NCBI GenBank assembly: GCA_033851265.1
Contig: JAWWOW010000006.1
Span: 434,001-498,000, forward strand
DNA: 64,000 nt
Source: JAWWOW01 sp033851265
GTDB lineage: Bacteria > Actinomycetota > Actinomycetes > JAWWOW01
Direction: 5' to 3'
In this document: positions 51,728 through 60,112 of the stretch, one piece after another
Position numbering within the stretch: the stretch's first letter is position 1
Layout of the letters: every line of letters begins with the position of its first letter
Program-made: the position numbers and the translations under genes
The notes under the pieces: model-generated
Seen by the model: the letters and a program-made list of their open reading frames with translations, nothing else
Told to the model about the DNA's origin: nothing
The model's database searches: none

Positions 51728-52507
51728 GTGAGCGGAACGGTCAGGCTGGACGTCGACGGTGGCATCGCGACGATCACCAACGACAACCCCGACAAGCACA
51801 ACGCCTTCGACGATGACATGGACGCGCAGCTCTTCGCTGTGCTCGACGAGCTCCGGCAGCGCACCGACGTCCGTGCCGTCATCTGGCGCGGCGAGGGCAA
51901 GTCGTTCTCCTCCGGCCGCGACACCGGATCAATCGGCAACCTCAAGGTCGAGCTGTCCCATCACGAGCTGATGCGTCGCGGTCATCGCGGGATCCAGCAG
52001 TTGTTCGAGCTGGACCCTCCGGTCATCGTCGCGTGCAAGGGCTGGGTGATGGGCGGCTCGTTCCAACGCGCGTTGCTGTGCGACATCCGCATCGCCGCGG
52101 AGGACACGCGCTTCCGGTTGCCCGAGCTGACGTACGGCGTGATCCCCGACACCGGCGGCTTCGGCACGTTGTTCCAGATGGCCGGTCACGGTGTGGTGAG
52201 CGACCTCGTCTTGACCGGACGCACGATGTACGCCGACGAGGCGTTGCAACACGGTGTCGTGTCGCGCGTCGTACCCGGTGATGACGTCGAGAAGGTCGCC
52301 CGCGAGATGGCCGAACACATCGCGTCGCTGCCGGTCGTCGCCGTGAAACTCGCGAAGACAATCCTCCGGCGGCTGATGCTGCCGGAGATCCGCGCGTCGA
52401 TGGGCGACGAGATGATCTACCAGACGTTCCTCAACCGCAGCGACGACTTTGCGGAGTTCAAGGCGGCGCGCGCCGAGGACCGACCGCCTAACTACACCGG
52501 GAGCTGA
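51728..52507 (+). CDS. Enoyl-CoA hydratase/isomerase family protein
   Basis: A 259-aa crotonase-fold protein: NDNPDKHNAFDDDMDAQLFA, the oxyanion-hole segments KSFSSGRDTGSIG and CKGWVMGGSFQRALLCDIRI, and ELTYGVIPDTGGFGTLFQMA (where hydratases have the catalytic glutamate). The glycine-rich second oxyanion loop is MGGSF. Substrate unknown, likely fatty-acid or aromatic acyl-CoA. GAGGGG upstream of GTG 51728. It is followed within 6 bp by a 2,4-dienoyl-CoA-reductase-like SDR, so the two may act in one pathway. Confidence 0.85.
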   Translation: MSGTVRLDVDGGIATITNDNPDKHNAFDDDMDAQLFAVLDELRQRTDVRAVIWRGEGKSFSSGRDTGSIGNLKVELSHHELMRRGHRGIQQLFELDPPVIVACKGWVMGGSFQRALLCDIRIAAEDTRFRLPELTYGVIPDTGGFGTLFQMAGHGVVSDLVLTGRTMYADEALQHGVVSRVVPGDDVEKVAREMAEHIASLPVVAVKLAKTILRRLMLPEIRASMGDEMIYQTFLNRSDDFAEFKAARAEDRPPNYTGS

Positions 52508-52513
52508 CGCAGC

Positions 52514-53404
52514 ATGGCCGCGACGAACAAGGTCATCGGTCTGCCTGCGCCACCTCCGGTCGGCGAGACAGCACTGAAGCCCGGGACGTACGACGGCGTC
52601 TGCGTGTTCGTCACTGGAGGTGGCACTGGTCTCGGCAAGGCGATCGCGTCGGAGTTCGCCCGGCTCGGCGCGTCGATCGTCATCGCGTCGCGCAAGGACG
52701 ACCATTTGGCAGCGGGACGCGCCGCGATCGAGGCTCTCGGCGCTCCGGTGCACACCGTCAGCTGTGACATCCGCGACGCCGACAGTGTCGCGGCGGCATT
52801 CGACGCGGCGACCGGCGCGTTCGGGCTGCCCGGCGTACTCATCAACAATGCCGCGGCAAACTTCCCGGTGCCGAGCGAGGACATGTCACCGAATGCATGG
52901 CGCACCGTCGTCGACATCACCCTCAACGGCACCTACTTCTGTGCGCGCGAGTTCGGTCGCCGGCACATCGCAGCTGGCACACCCGGTTCGATCGTCAACA
53001 TCGGCGCGTCGTACGCGTGGACCGGTGGTGCGGGCTTCGCGCACTCGGCTGCGGCGAAGGCCGGCGTGAAGAACCTGACCGAGTCACTCGCCGTCGAGTG
53101 GGGGCCGTATGGGATTCAGGTCAACGCGCTCGTGCCCGGCCTGTTCCCGCACGAGGACATGACCGCCGACATCCAGGGCAACCTCGCGCGCACGAGTGAC
53201 AAGGACGCGTGCCAGCCGGCCATGCGGGTTGGTCAGCGGCAGGAGCTCGGCTGGGCGGCGACGTTCCTCGCTTCGCCGTACGGCCGGTTCATCTCCGGTC
53301 ACACGCTCGTCGTCGATGGCGCCAACTGGCAGCGCCGCATGCTGACGAACCCACCAGTCGTCACGATCCGCGAGCAGATGGGCCTGCCTGACTTCACCGG
53401 CTGA
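52514..53404 (+). CDS. 2,4-dienoyl-CoA reductase-like SDR
   Basis: A 296-aa SDR with an N-terminal extension of about 28 residues: cofactor motif VFVTGGGTGLGKAIASEFA, NNAAANFPVPSEDMSPNAWR, and GAGFAHSAAAKAGVKNLTES. It lacks a conventional Y-x3-K: the region reads S-A-A-A-K, as in 2,4-dienoyl-CoA reductases of the DECR type (NADPH-dependent). The C-terminus PDFTG matches that family's close. Probably needed to degrade unsaturated fatty acids together with the upstream crotonase. Confidence 0.85.
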   Translation: MAATNKVIGLPAPPPVGETALKPGTYDGVCVFVTGGGTGLGKAIASEFARLGASIVIASRKDDHLAAGRAAIEALGAPVHTVSCDIRDADSVAAAFDAATGAFGLPGVLINNAAANFPVPSEDMSPNAWRTVVDITLNGTYFCAREFGRRHIAAGTPGSIVNIGASYAWTGGAGFAHSAAAKAGVKNLTESLAVEWGPYGIQVNALVPGLFPHEDMTADIQGNLARTSDKDACQPAMRVGQRQELGWAATFLASPYGRFISGHTLVVDGANWQRRMLTNPPVVTIREQMGLPDFTG

Positions 53405-53505
53405 CACCGACCGAACTCTTTTGTCGATCTCGCCACGATGAACTGCCTCGGGGAGTACGTTCCGCTCGAGGCTGGCCGTTCAGCTTGTTGATGGGAGCAC
53501 TGCAC

Positions 53506-54534
53506 ATGACGCACCGCCGGAGTCGATCCGTACCCCTGATCATGACCGTGTGTGCGGTGACCGCACTCGGTGCGTTGTTCGCATCACAGCGCGCCAACGC
53601 GGCTACGCAGACATTCACCTACGAGCGTGGCGAACCGGTCAACTACACGGTGCCCGCGAACACCTGCGCGGTCACGATCCAGGCCTCGGGTGCTGGGGGC
53701 GGAGCGGTGCAGGGGTCTGGGTCCACTGCTGCGCTCGGTGGTCGGGTAACGGCGACGGTCAAGACGACACCGGGTGAGACGTTGGTCGTCACCGTCGGCG
53801 GTCCCGGCAACACCGGCGGACAAGGCGGTCCGGGGCTTGGCGGGTTGGGCGGCTCATCGGGTGGCGACGGCGGTAACGCCAACGGCGGCGAGGTCGGTGG
53901 CATCTCCGGCGCCGGCGGTGGCGGTTCGTCTGATGTACGTCAAGGCGGGTCAGCTGTTGCCGACCGCGTTGTCGTTGGGGCCGGCGGCGGCGGTGCCGGC
54001 GCATACGGTGCTAACCCGATCTCCAGTGGCGGGGCCGGTGGCGGCGCGCGTGGTGGTACGCCGAACGGCAACGGTGGCAACGGCGGCGGCGGCGGTCCCG
54101 GTCACGGTGGCACTGCTGGCACGACCTCGGGCCAAGGTGCCGGTGGCGCAGGCGGCAACAGCGGTGACAACGGTCAGGCCGGCGATACCGGCGGTCTTGG
54201 CGACGGTGGCAACGGTGGCGGCGACGGACCGAGTCAGGGCAACGGCGGCGGCGGTGGTGGCGGCGGCGCCGGCTACCACGGCGGTGGTGGTGGTGGCGGT
54301 AGTGCGGACCTCGCCGGTGAGGGCGGCGGCACGGCCGGCGGCGGCGGTGGCGGCGGGAACTTCGCGATCGCCTCCGCGACGAGCGTCACGAAGACGGCGG
54401 GGGTCCAGTCGGGCAATGGCGCGGTCTCGATCACGACGGTCGCGGGTTCGTGCAACAAGCCGAAGCCGACCCCCACGCCCACAGTGGCGCCGGCGGCTGA
54501 CGCCGTTTCGGAGACCCCGCAGGTGACCGGCTAG
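53506..54534 (+). CDS. Glycine-rich secreted protein
   Basis: A 342-aa exported protein. After the signal peptide (VPLIMTVCAVTALGALFASQ, cleavage near ANA-A) comes a beta-type segment with a cysteine (NYTVPANTCAVTIQASGAGG), then about 190 residues of Gly-rich sequence (GGAGGNSGDNGQAGDTGGLG; GGGGGGGAGYHGGGGGGGS) and a final NFAIASATSVTKTAGVQSGN segment with a second cysteine (AGSCNKPKPTP). This matches the glycine-rich-domain surface proteins. GGGAG precedes ATG 53506; ATG 53491 is possible. Role probably structural or adhesive. Confidence 0.78.
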   Translation: MTHRRSRSVPLIMTVCAVTALGALFASQRANAATQTFTYERGEPVNYTVPANTCAVTIQASGAGGGAVQGSGSTAALGGRVTATVKTTPGETLVVTVGGPGNTGGQGGPGLGGLGGSSGGDGGNANGGEVGGISGAGGGGSSDVRQGGSAVADRVVVGAGGGGAGAYGANPISSGGAGGGARGGTPNGNGGNGGGGGPGHGGTAGTTSGQGAGGAGGNSGDNGQAGDTGGLGDGGNGGGDGPSQGNGGGGGGGGAGYHGGGGGGGSADLAGEGGGTAGGGGGGGNFAIASATSVTKTAGVQSGNGAVSITTVAGSCNKPKPTPTPTVAPAADAVSETPQVTG

Positions 54535-54630
54535 GCAGGCTCTGAAGGGCCCATTTGGAGCAACGGCTACACCGTCCGCCGGTCGATGCTGGCTCGGTAG
54601 GTGCGGAACCCGGACGAACGGGGGGTAGCC

Positions 54631-55386
54631 GTGGCCGCGAACCCAGCCGGGGCTGCCGTCAGGCCAGAGCAGCAGCCCGAGGCCTTCGTCGACGTGCCCA
54701 TGCTGCTCCGCGAGAACGCCGTCACCCTCGACTACCAACCCATCGTCGAACTCGCGACCGACACCGTTGTCGCCGTCGAAGCGTTGGCGCGTTTCGCCGT
54801 CCCCGGCGGACCGATGGCCGTGCTCACCGCCGCTGAGCAACAAGGACTCACCGCCGAGGTCGAAGCCCTCATCATCCGGCGGGCATTGCTCGAGCGGTTG
54901 CGGGTGCCAGCCGGGATGCTGCTCACGCTCAACGTCAGCCCGCACATGCTGCTGGTCGGTCCCGTTCGCGAGCTGGTGGAAAGTGCGGAACTGCACGGCA
55001 TCGTCTTCGAGCTGACCGAGCACTCGGTGCCACCGGAGCCCGCCGACCTGATGCCGATAATCGACGGGATGCGGTCGCGTGGTGCGCTGATCGCGCTCGA
55101 CGACGCCGGCGCTGGTTATCAGGGCATCAAGCAGGTGGCCTCGCTACGCCCGGACTGGGTGAAGGTCGACCGTTCCGTCGTCACGGGCGTTGCGACTGAT
55201 GAGGTACGCCGCGCGTCGCTCGTCATGTTCGACCGCGTGGCTCGCCGCGTCGGAGCCGTCACCGTCGCCGAAGGCGTGGAGACAGCCGAAGACCTCGCAG
55301 CGCTCCGCGAACTCGAGATCCCGCTCGCACAGGGCTTCTGGCTCGGTACGCCGAGCATGCACCCGCGCCTCCGCAAGCGGGGCTAA
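54631..55386 (+). CDS. Stand-alone EAL-domain protein (c-di-GMP phosphodiesterase)
   Basis: A roughly 251-aa protein consisting of a single EAL domain. All key positions look intact: EALARF (E of EAL), LTLNVSPHM (N), FELTEHS (E), IALDDAGAGYQG (DD), VKVDRSVV (K, D), VAEGVETAEDL (E) and AQGFWLG (Q). It should hydrolyse c-di-GMP to pGpG. No GGDEF, PAS or membrane segment is present. The start could also be GTG 54601; 54631 has a G-rich upstream stretch. The c-di-GMP-binding anti-sigma factor RsiG is encoded 43 kb away in the same window. Confidence 0.87.
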   Translation: MAANPAGAAVRPEQQPEAFVDVPMLLRENAVTLDYQPIVELATDTVVAVEALARFAVPGGPMAVLTAAEQQGLTAEVEALIIRRALLERLRVPAGMLLTLNVSPHMLLVGPVRELVESAELHGIVFELTEHSVPPEPADLMPIIDGMRSRGALIALDDAGAGYQGIKQVASLRPDWVKVDRSVVTGVATDEVRRASLVMFDRVARRVGAVTVAEGVETAEDLAALRELEIPLAQGFWLGTPSMHPRLRKRG

Positions 55387-55537
55387 GCCTCCGGCGGAAA
55401 ATCGTTACATCTCAAAGCCGCGGAAACACCCTCGATGCCTTGGAGTAAGAGGCGGGGTGCGGAAGAGTGTGCGTCGCGTTGGCAGCCAGGGTCGTCGACC
55501 CTCCATCCCAACGGTGTCGTCGAATCGGGGTCAGGAA

Positions 55538-58500
55538 ATGGCCGACGAAAGCTGGAGTTCACGCGCAGCTCGCTTCCTCCACCGACGGTGGACTGCACTC
55601 GCTGGCGTGTTTGCTGCGGGCGCGGTGGCTGGATACGGAGTTCACGCGGTCGCGACGAACGGCGAGCCCAACCCGCCGCGTGCGACAAGCGACCCAGTGT
55701 CTCGTACGAGGACCGGCGAGAGCGGCGGCGGCGGCGGTTCCACTCCCACCCGAACAGCCGGGAGTGAACCCTCCAGGGGATGGGAGGGCAAGCTGCGTCG
55801 ACGTGGCGTCGCGCTGAGTGTCGCCGCGCTTGGAACGGCAGTGCTGGTGGGTATGACGATCCTGTACAACGCGGTGACCGACGCAGAGAACATGATTGCC
55901 GCTGAACTCGACGGCTCGATCCAGGGTGTAGCGGATCTTGTAGGCAAGAACAACGTCGGCGACTATCGGCACGCCTTGTGGATGGACTTCTTTTTCATTG
56001 CGGGCTATTTGCTATTCATCCTTGCTGGCGGCTCACTAGGTCGGACGTTGTCAATGACGTCGGCTGGGCGGCGGATCTCGACGATCGCCATTCTCGGCGG
56101 GGGTTTCGCCGCGCTCTGCGACATCGCAGAGGACAGCTGTCTGTTCTGGGTCATCTCGAAGAAGCCGGACACCGAAGGTCTGGCGGTCGCTGCACAGGCG
56201 TTGGCGTACGCGAAGTTCGTCGTCATCGTTCCCGCGATGCTTGTGGCAGCCATTGCGATCTGGACAACGTTCTGGCGCGGGCTGCTCGTACCGATCCTGC
56301 GCTGCGCTATCTCCCGGTGGCGCGATGAGGAAAGGGTTCGGGCCAAGGCCGCCGAGGATGTTGCCGCAGGCACGTCCGCCCGCTTACTGCTACGGCCCTA
56401 CGTGGACACCTCCACAGCCGCTGGTTCGGTGCCACAGAGTGGGACAGCTTGGCGTGCCAACAACACGCTGCCGGACGATCGGCGTGAGACGGAGCCTCCG
56501 ATTGGGTTCTGCGTGTCCGGCGGTGGCATCCGCTCGGGCACGTTCACGTTTGGGGCGCTGCACGCGTTGCGAAGCCAGCTTACGAAGGCGCGTTACCTCA
56601 TCTCCGTCTCCGGTGGGGGCTACGCCGCAGGAGCAATGCAGTTGGCTCTGCAGCAGGCACCCACCCGCTCGCTTGCAACACCCGAGGACGTATACCTCGC
56701 GGGAACTGCCGAGTTGCGATACACGCGACTGCACGGCAAGTACATCGCCGACGGGGTTCGACAGTGGGCAGTCGCGATCGGCTGGTTGCTCCGCGGCTTT
56801 GTTCTCAACGTCCTGACAGGGGCGATCCTGATAGCTCTGGTCGGCCGGGTCTTGGCGCATGCTTATGCGCGATTCCCGCATGACCTGCTGCATCCACCGA
56901 GCACGAACGGGTTGTCGCCAGATCTGCCCTGGCACATGACAGATGACAAACTCGTCTTTCCGGGTCTCTTCTGGGACCTTGGCGTTTTGGCAGGGCTTGC
57001 GATCATCACGTGGCTTATCGGCGTCTTGATGTCACCGACACCACCAGCCACGCGGCGCCACATCATCGAGCGCGGTCTGGGTGCTGTGAGCCGCGGATCC
57101 GTCGGTCTGCTCCTTCTCTTGGCGTTTTTTGGCATCGGTCTCCCCTTGGTGGCTTGGGCTGCTGGATACACGTTGCCCGACTCGGGCCATTCCGGAGCCG
57201 TGCTGGCAGCGACACAACCACCTGCACTGACCCTGGGTTTCCTGTCCACACTCATAGCGCTCAGCCACAAGCCCAAAGTTCGCACGGATGCAAAGAAGGC
57301 TGTTGGGCGACTTCGTGCCTGGGCGGCGTCTGCAGGCCCAGGGCAGAAGCCGTTGCTGCAATCCCTTGCTGTCTACTTCGGACTGCTCGTCCTCGCGGCC
57401 GCAGCGCTCTTGTACTTCGGGCTCGTGCTCGTCAACACCCGCGGGTGGAGCGACGCGTCATCCCTTCCGGGAGGATTCGCCGAATCGACTGTCACGTATG
57501 CGCTCCTCGGCGCGGCGGTGTTTCTCATTGTCGTGGACCAGGTCCGGTGGAGTCTGCATCCGTTCTACCGTCGGCGCCTGGCGTCGGCGTTCGACGTACG
57601 GCGGAGAAGCCAGGACGACACCATCTACGCGGAGCCGTATGACTACGACAGCGAGATCACCGTGCTTGCCGACCCAGATAAATATGGGAATGACTACGGA
57701 GCTCGGATTGACGGTTTCCCACAGGTTATTTTCTCCTGCTCCGCCCATGTGTCTGGCCAAGACATGGCTCCACCGGGGCGCAAGGTCGTGCCGTGGACGA
57801 TGTCAGGCGACTACATCGGGAGCCCCGTCATCGGTTGGGCATCAACTGAGTTCGTGACGAGCCAGGTGTCCGAGACACTGCGCCGTGACATGACCGTGCA
57901 GGCGGCATCGGCGATCTCGGGGGCAGCGATCGCGTCTCAGATGGGCACCTTGGACAAGGCGTACACGCGATTGCTGACCCTCAGCAACGCGCGACTTGGT
58001 TCGTGGCTACCGAACCCGGCATACATCCATGCCATGTTGACCAAGACGGAATCGGAGGGGTGGTTGCGACCCGGTCTACCCCGGCGCCGCTACCTCGGCA
58101 CGTTGGGCCAAGAGCTATTCGGCTACTTCCGTGCCGACGGGCCGTTGGTTTACGTCACTGATGGCGGTCACTACGAAAACCTGGGTCTTGTCGAGTTGCT
58201 CCGGCATCGATGCGCCACGATTTACTGCGTCGACGCGAGCGGCGACAAGCGACACGCGCCGACAACGCTGGCTACCGCGATCGAGTTCGCTTACGAGGAG
58301 CTCGGCGTAGAGATCACCTTCGACACGCCGCGCACACCCGGCCGCCTCGGGTCGGGTGCGGATACGCCGCTCGACAAGCCAACGGACCAGACGTTGGTCG
58401 AATTGAAGGACCGCCTCGCCATCGACTGCATCGCCATCGGGACGATCAAGTACCCGTACCTCGGACCCGGATTCGACAAGTTCGAGGGAAAACTCATCTT

Positions 58501-58669
58501 CGGGAAGGCAGTGCTGACCGCTAGCACGCCGTTCGAGGTCTTGAGCCACGCGCTCGGGAGCGCAACGTTCCCCAACGACACCACGGCGGACCAGTGGTTC
58601 GACGTTGCACAGTTCGACGCCTACCACGCACTCGGTCGCCATGTCGGCGAACAGATGCGCAAGGCCTGA
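55538..58669 (+). CDS. Giant membrane-embedded patatin-like phospholipase
   Basis: A 1043-aa protein. Residues about 20-40, 90-112, 148-168, 180-202 and 222-250 are membrane helices. The patatin oxyanion motif is SGGGIRSGTFTFG (327-339). The nucleophile elbow ARYLISVSGGGYAAG (Ser358) reads S-V-S-G-G, lacking the usual first Gly. About 500 residues later, after roughly five more membrane helices, the catalytic Asp appears in VYVTDGGHYENLGLVELL (Asp875). The catalytic dyad is thus split by a membrane region. The N-terminus also has a Gly/Ser/Thr-rich linker. ATG 55538 follows CAGGAA. The locus looks less GC-biased than its neighbours. The next gene encodes a SLATT protein. Confidence 0.82.
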   Translation: MADESWSSRAARFLHRRWTALAGVFAAGAVAGYGVHAVATNGEPNPPRATSDPVSRTRTGESGGGGGSTPTRTAGSEPSRGWEGKLRRRGVALSVAALGTAVLVGMTILYNAVTDAENMIAAELDGSIQGVADLVGKNNVGDYRHALWMDFFFIAGYLLFILAGGSLGRTLSMTSAGRRISTIAILGGGFAALCDIAEDSCLFWVISKKPDTEGLAVAAQALAYAKFVVIVPAMLVAAIAIWTTFWRGLLVPILRCAISRWRDEERVRAKAAEDVAAGTSARLLLRPYVDTSTAAGSVPQSGTAWRANNTLPDDRRETEPPIGFCVSGGGIRSGTFTFGALHALRSQLTKARYLISVSGGGYAAGAMQLALQQAPTRSLATPEDVYLAGTAELRYTRLHGKYIADGVRQWAVAIGWLLRGFVLNVLTGAILIALVGRVLAHAYARFPHDLLHPPSTNGLSPDLPWHMTDDKLVFPGLFWDLGVLAGLAIITWLIGVLMSPTPPATRRHIIERGLGAVSRGSVGLLLLLAFFGIGLPLVAWAAGYTLPDSGHSGAVLAATQPPALTLGFLSTLIALSHKPKVRTDAKKAVGRLRAWAASAGPGQKPLLQSLAVYFGLLVLAAAALLYFGLVLVNTRGWSDASSLPGGFAESTVTYALLGAAVFLIVVDQVRWSLHPFYRRRLASAFDVRRRSQDDTIYAEPYDYDSEITVLADPDKYGNDYGARIDGFPQVIFSCSAHVSGQDMAPPGRKVVPWTMSGDYIGSPVIGWASTEFVTSQVSETLRRDMTVQAASAISGAAIASQMGTLDKAYTRLLTLSNARLGSWLPNPAYIHAMLTKTESEGWLRPGLPRRRYLGTLGQELFGYFRADGPLVYVTDGGHYENLGLVELLRHRCATIYCVDASGDKRHAPTTLATAIEFAYEELGVEITFDTPRTPGRLGSGADTPLDKPTDQTLVELKDRLAIDCIAIGTIKYPYLGPGFDKFEGKLIFGKAVLTASTPFEVLSHALGSATFPNDTTADQWFDVAQFDAYHALGRHVGEQMRKA

Positions 58670-58813
58670 GCTCCTGAGCGAGCGGCCGTGGTCCTCGTGC
58701 TGAGTGAATTGCGCGATTGCCAGTAGATCTGATCATTTGTGGCCATCCGCGTCTCTCACGTTGTTCGTATCGTTTCTTGGGTCACAAGGGGCAGGTTGAT
58801 GGAGGTGCACCAA

Positions 58814-59410
58814 ATGCACGTTGATGTCACGCATACCGATCCGTCAGCGACGAGAGTCCCTGAGCAGGCGCCGCGCGCGGGCGCCACTAGCCAACACCCC
58901 AGCGTGGAACTCGAGCCCGTGTCAGGTCTGATTTACCAGACCATGCGCGACGGCTGGACCTTCTGCAAAGCGACGTCGAAAGCGCTCGGTCGCTATCAGT
59001 GGGTGTCGTGGCTCGGCGCAGCTGCCGCCATCATCAGTGCGGTCACCGCGACGACGATCTTTGCGACCCTCAACAAGTCGCCGTCAACGGCAGTCCGCGT
59101 CATCATCGGGTCCGTCACCGTCTTGACCGCTGCGATCACAGCGCTTCAGGCGTGGGCTTCGAAACAGGTCAAGGGTCTGAGTGATCAGCACAAGCACTTC
59201 CACGCGTTCCACCGTGAGGTGCAGGCCGCGATCGAGCAGCGGGCGAAGACGCCGCTGCCGCCGGATTACGCCGACAAGATCGAGAAGGAGTTGGCGTCGA
59301 TCACGGCCGGCATGATCCCGATCGGAACCTGGGCGTGGGACAGGGCAAAGGCAGAGATGGAACACGACATTCGTGAGACCTCTCCGCATCTCAGCCCTAG
59401 CCGCGGATGA
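58814..59410 (+). CDS. SLATT-domain two-helix membrane protein
   Basis: A 198-aa protein with two membrane helices (about 64-86, WVSWLGAAAAIISAVTATTI, and 92-114, VIIGSVTVLTAAITALQAWA) followed by an amphipathic helix region (KQVKGLSDQHKHFHAFHREV) and a C-terminal tail. This is the layout of the SLATT (SMODS- and SLOG-associated 2TM effector) superfamily, predicted pore-forming effectors of nucleotide-signalling immunity. ATG 58814 has GGAGGTG 6 bp upstream; ATG 58799 is weaker. It lies 144 bp after the patatin gene on the same strand; the gap is AT-richer. No cyclase or SLOG gene is adjacent. Confidence 0.8.
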   Translation: MHVDVTHTDPSATRVPEQAPRAGATSQHPSVELEPVSGLIYQTMRDGWTFCKATSKALGRYQWVSWLGAAAAIISAVTATTIFATLNKSPSTAVRVIIGSVTVLTAAITALQAWASKQVKGLSDQHKHFHAFHREVQAAIEQRAKTPLPPDYADKIEKELASITAGMIPIGTWAWDRAKAEMEHDIRETSPHLSPSRG

Positions 59411-59438
59411 CCCGTTGACCTAACTGCCCGGGGCCCGC

Positions 59439-59533
59439 AACGTTCAGCACACAACCCCCGGCGTACTCGACCGACGTAAGCGTGGAGTCAGCCCTTTCCA
59501 GCCCCAATCTGTGAGCGTTGTGTGCTGAACGTT
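59439..59533. repeat. Long perfect inverted repeat with 61-nt loop
   Basis: AACGTTCAGCACACAAC (59439-59455) and its exact reverse complement (59517-59533) flank 61 nt. It lies between the SLATT gene and the ECF sigma gene. It could be a terminator of unusual geometry, a small RNA gene or a tiny mobile element remnant. Confidence 0.6.
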
Positions 59534-59599
59534 CCGGTCGTGGCAACCTTTCGCCGGCCTGCGGGGTCTTAGGGCGGACGAGGACGGGGGTGCGCGGGC

Positions 59600-60112
59600 G
59601 TGGACGCTCGGTTCGCCGAGTACGTGAGCGGGCAGTGGTCCGCTCTGCTGCGCTACGCCACCGTCCTGTGCGGCGACGCGGTAGAGGCGGAGGAGCTCGT
59701 GCAGGCAGCACTCGTCCGCGTCGCGCTCCGGTGGGATCGCGTGGAGGCCAAGGAGAACCCGCACTACTACGTACGCCGCACGGTCCTGAATGTCTACCTC
59801 AGCAAGTGGCGTCGCCTGCGCGGTCGGGAGTCGCTCACAGCATCAGTGCCCGACGTCGCAATGACGGATCCGACGAATGCGGTCCTCGACCATGACGTCG
59901 TACGCCGAGCGCTCCTCCACGTGCCGCCCCGTCAACGCGCCGTGCTCGTCCTGCGCTATCTCGAGGACATGACCGAAGCGCAGACCGCCGACGTACTCGG
60001 TTGTTCGATCGGCACCGTGAAGAGCCAGACCAGCAAAGGGCTCGCGCGGCTGCGTGAGGTGCTCGACGTCAACGACGACGTCGTCGCCGACTTCCCGGGA
60101 GGCGTCAAGTGA
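59600..60112 (+). CDS. SigE-family ECF sigma factor
   Basis: A 170-aa ECF sigma factor of the actinobacterial SigE family: region 2 (FAEYVSGQWSALLRYATVLC, AEELVQAALVRVALRWDRVE, YVRRTVLNVYLSKWRRLRGR) and region 4 (LHVPPRQRAVLVLRYLEDMT, LGCSIGTVKSQTSKGLARLR). The GTG start is at 59600. Its stop overlaps the start of a membrane beta-propeller protein, the usual position of an anti-sigma factor or sensor in this family. Target genes unknown. Confidence 0.93.
   Translation: MDARFAEYVSGQWSALLRYATVLCGDAVEAEELVQAALVRVALRWDRVEAKENPHYYVRRTVLNVYLSKWRRLRGRESLTASVPDVAMTDPTNAVLDHDVVRRALLHVPPRQRAVLVLRYLEDMTEAQTADVLGCSIGTVKSQTSKGLARLREVLDVNDDVVADFPGGVK

Noticed and set aside
55190..55537. N-terminal extension of the patatin gene into the EAL gene
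   Set aside because: Basic, serine-rich sequence overlapping the EAL reading frame; ATG 55538 starts a sensible membrane protein.
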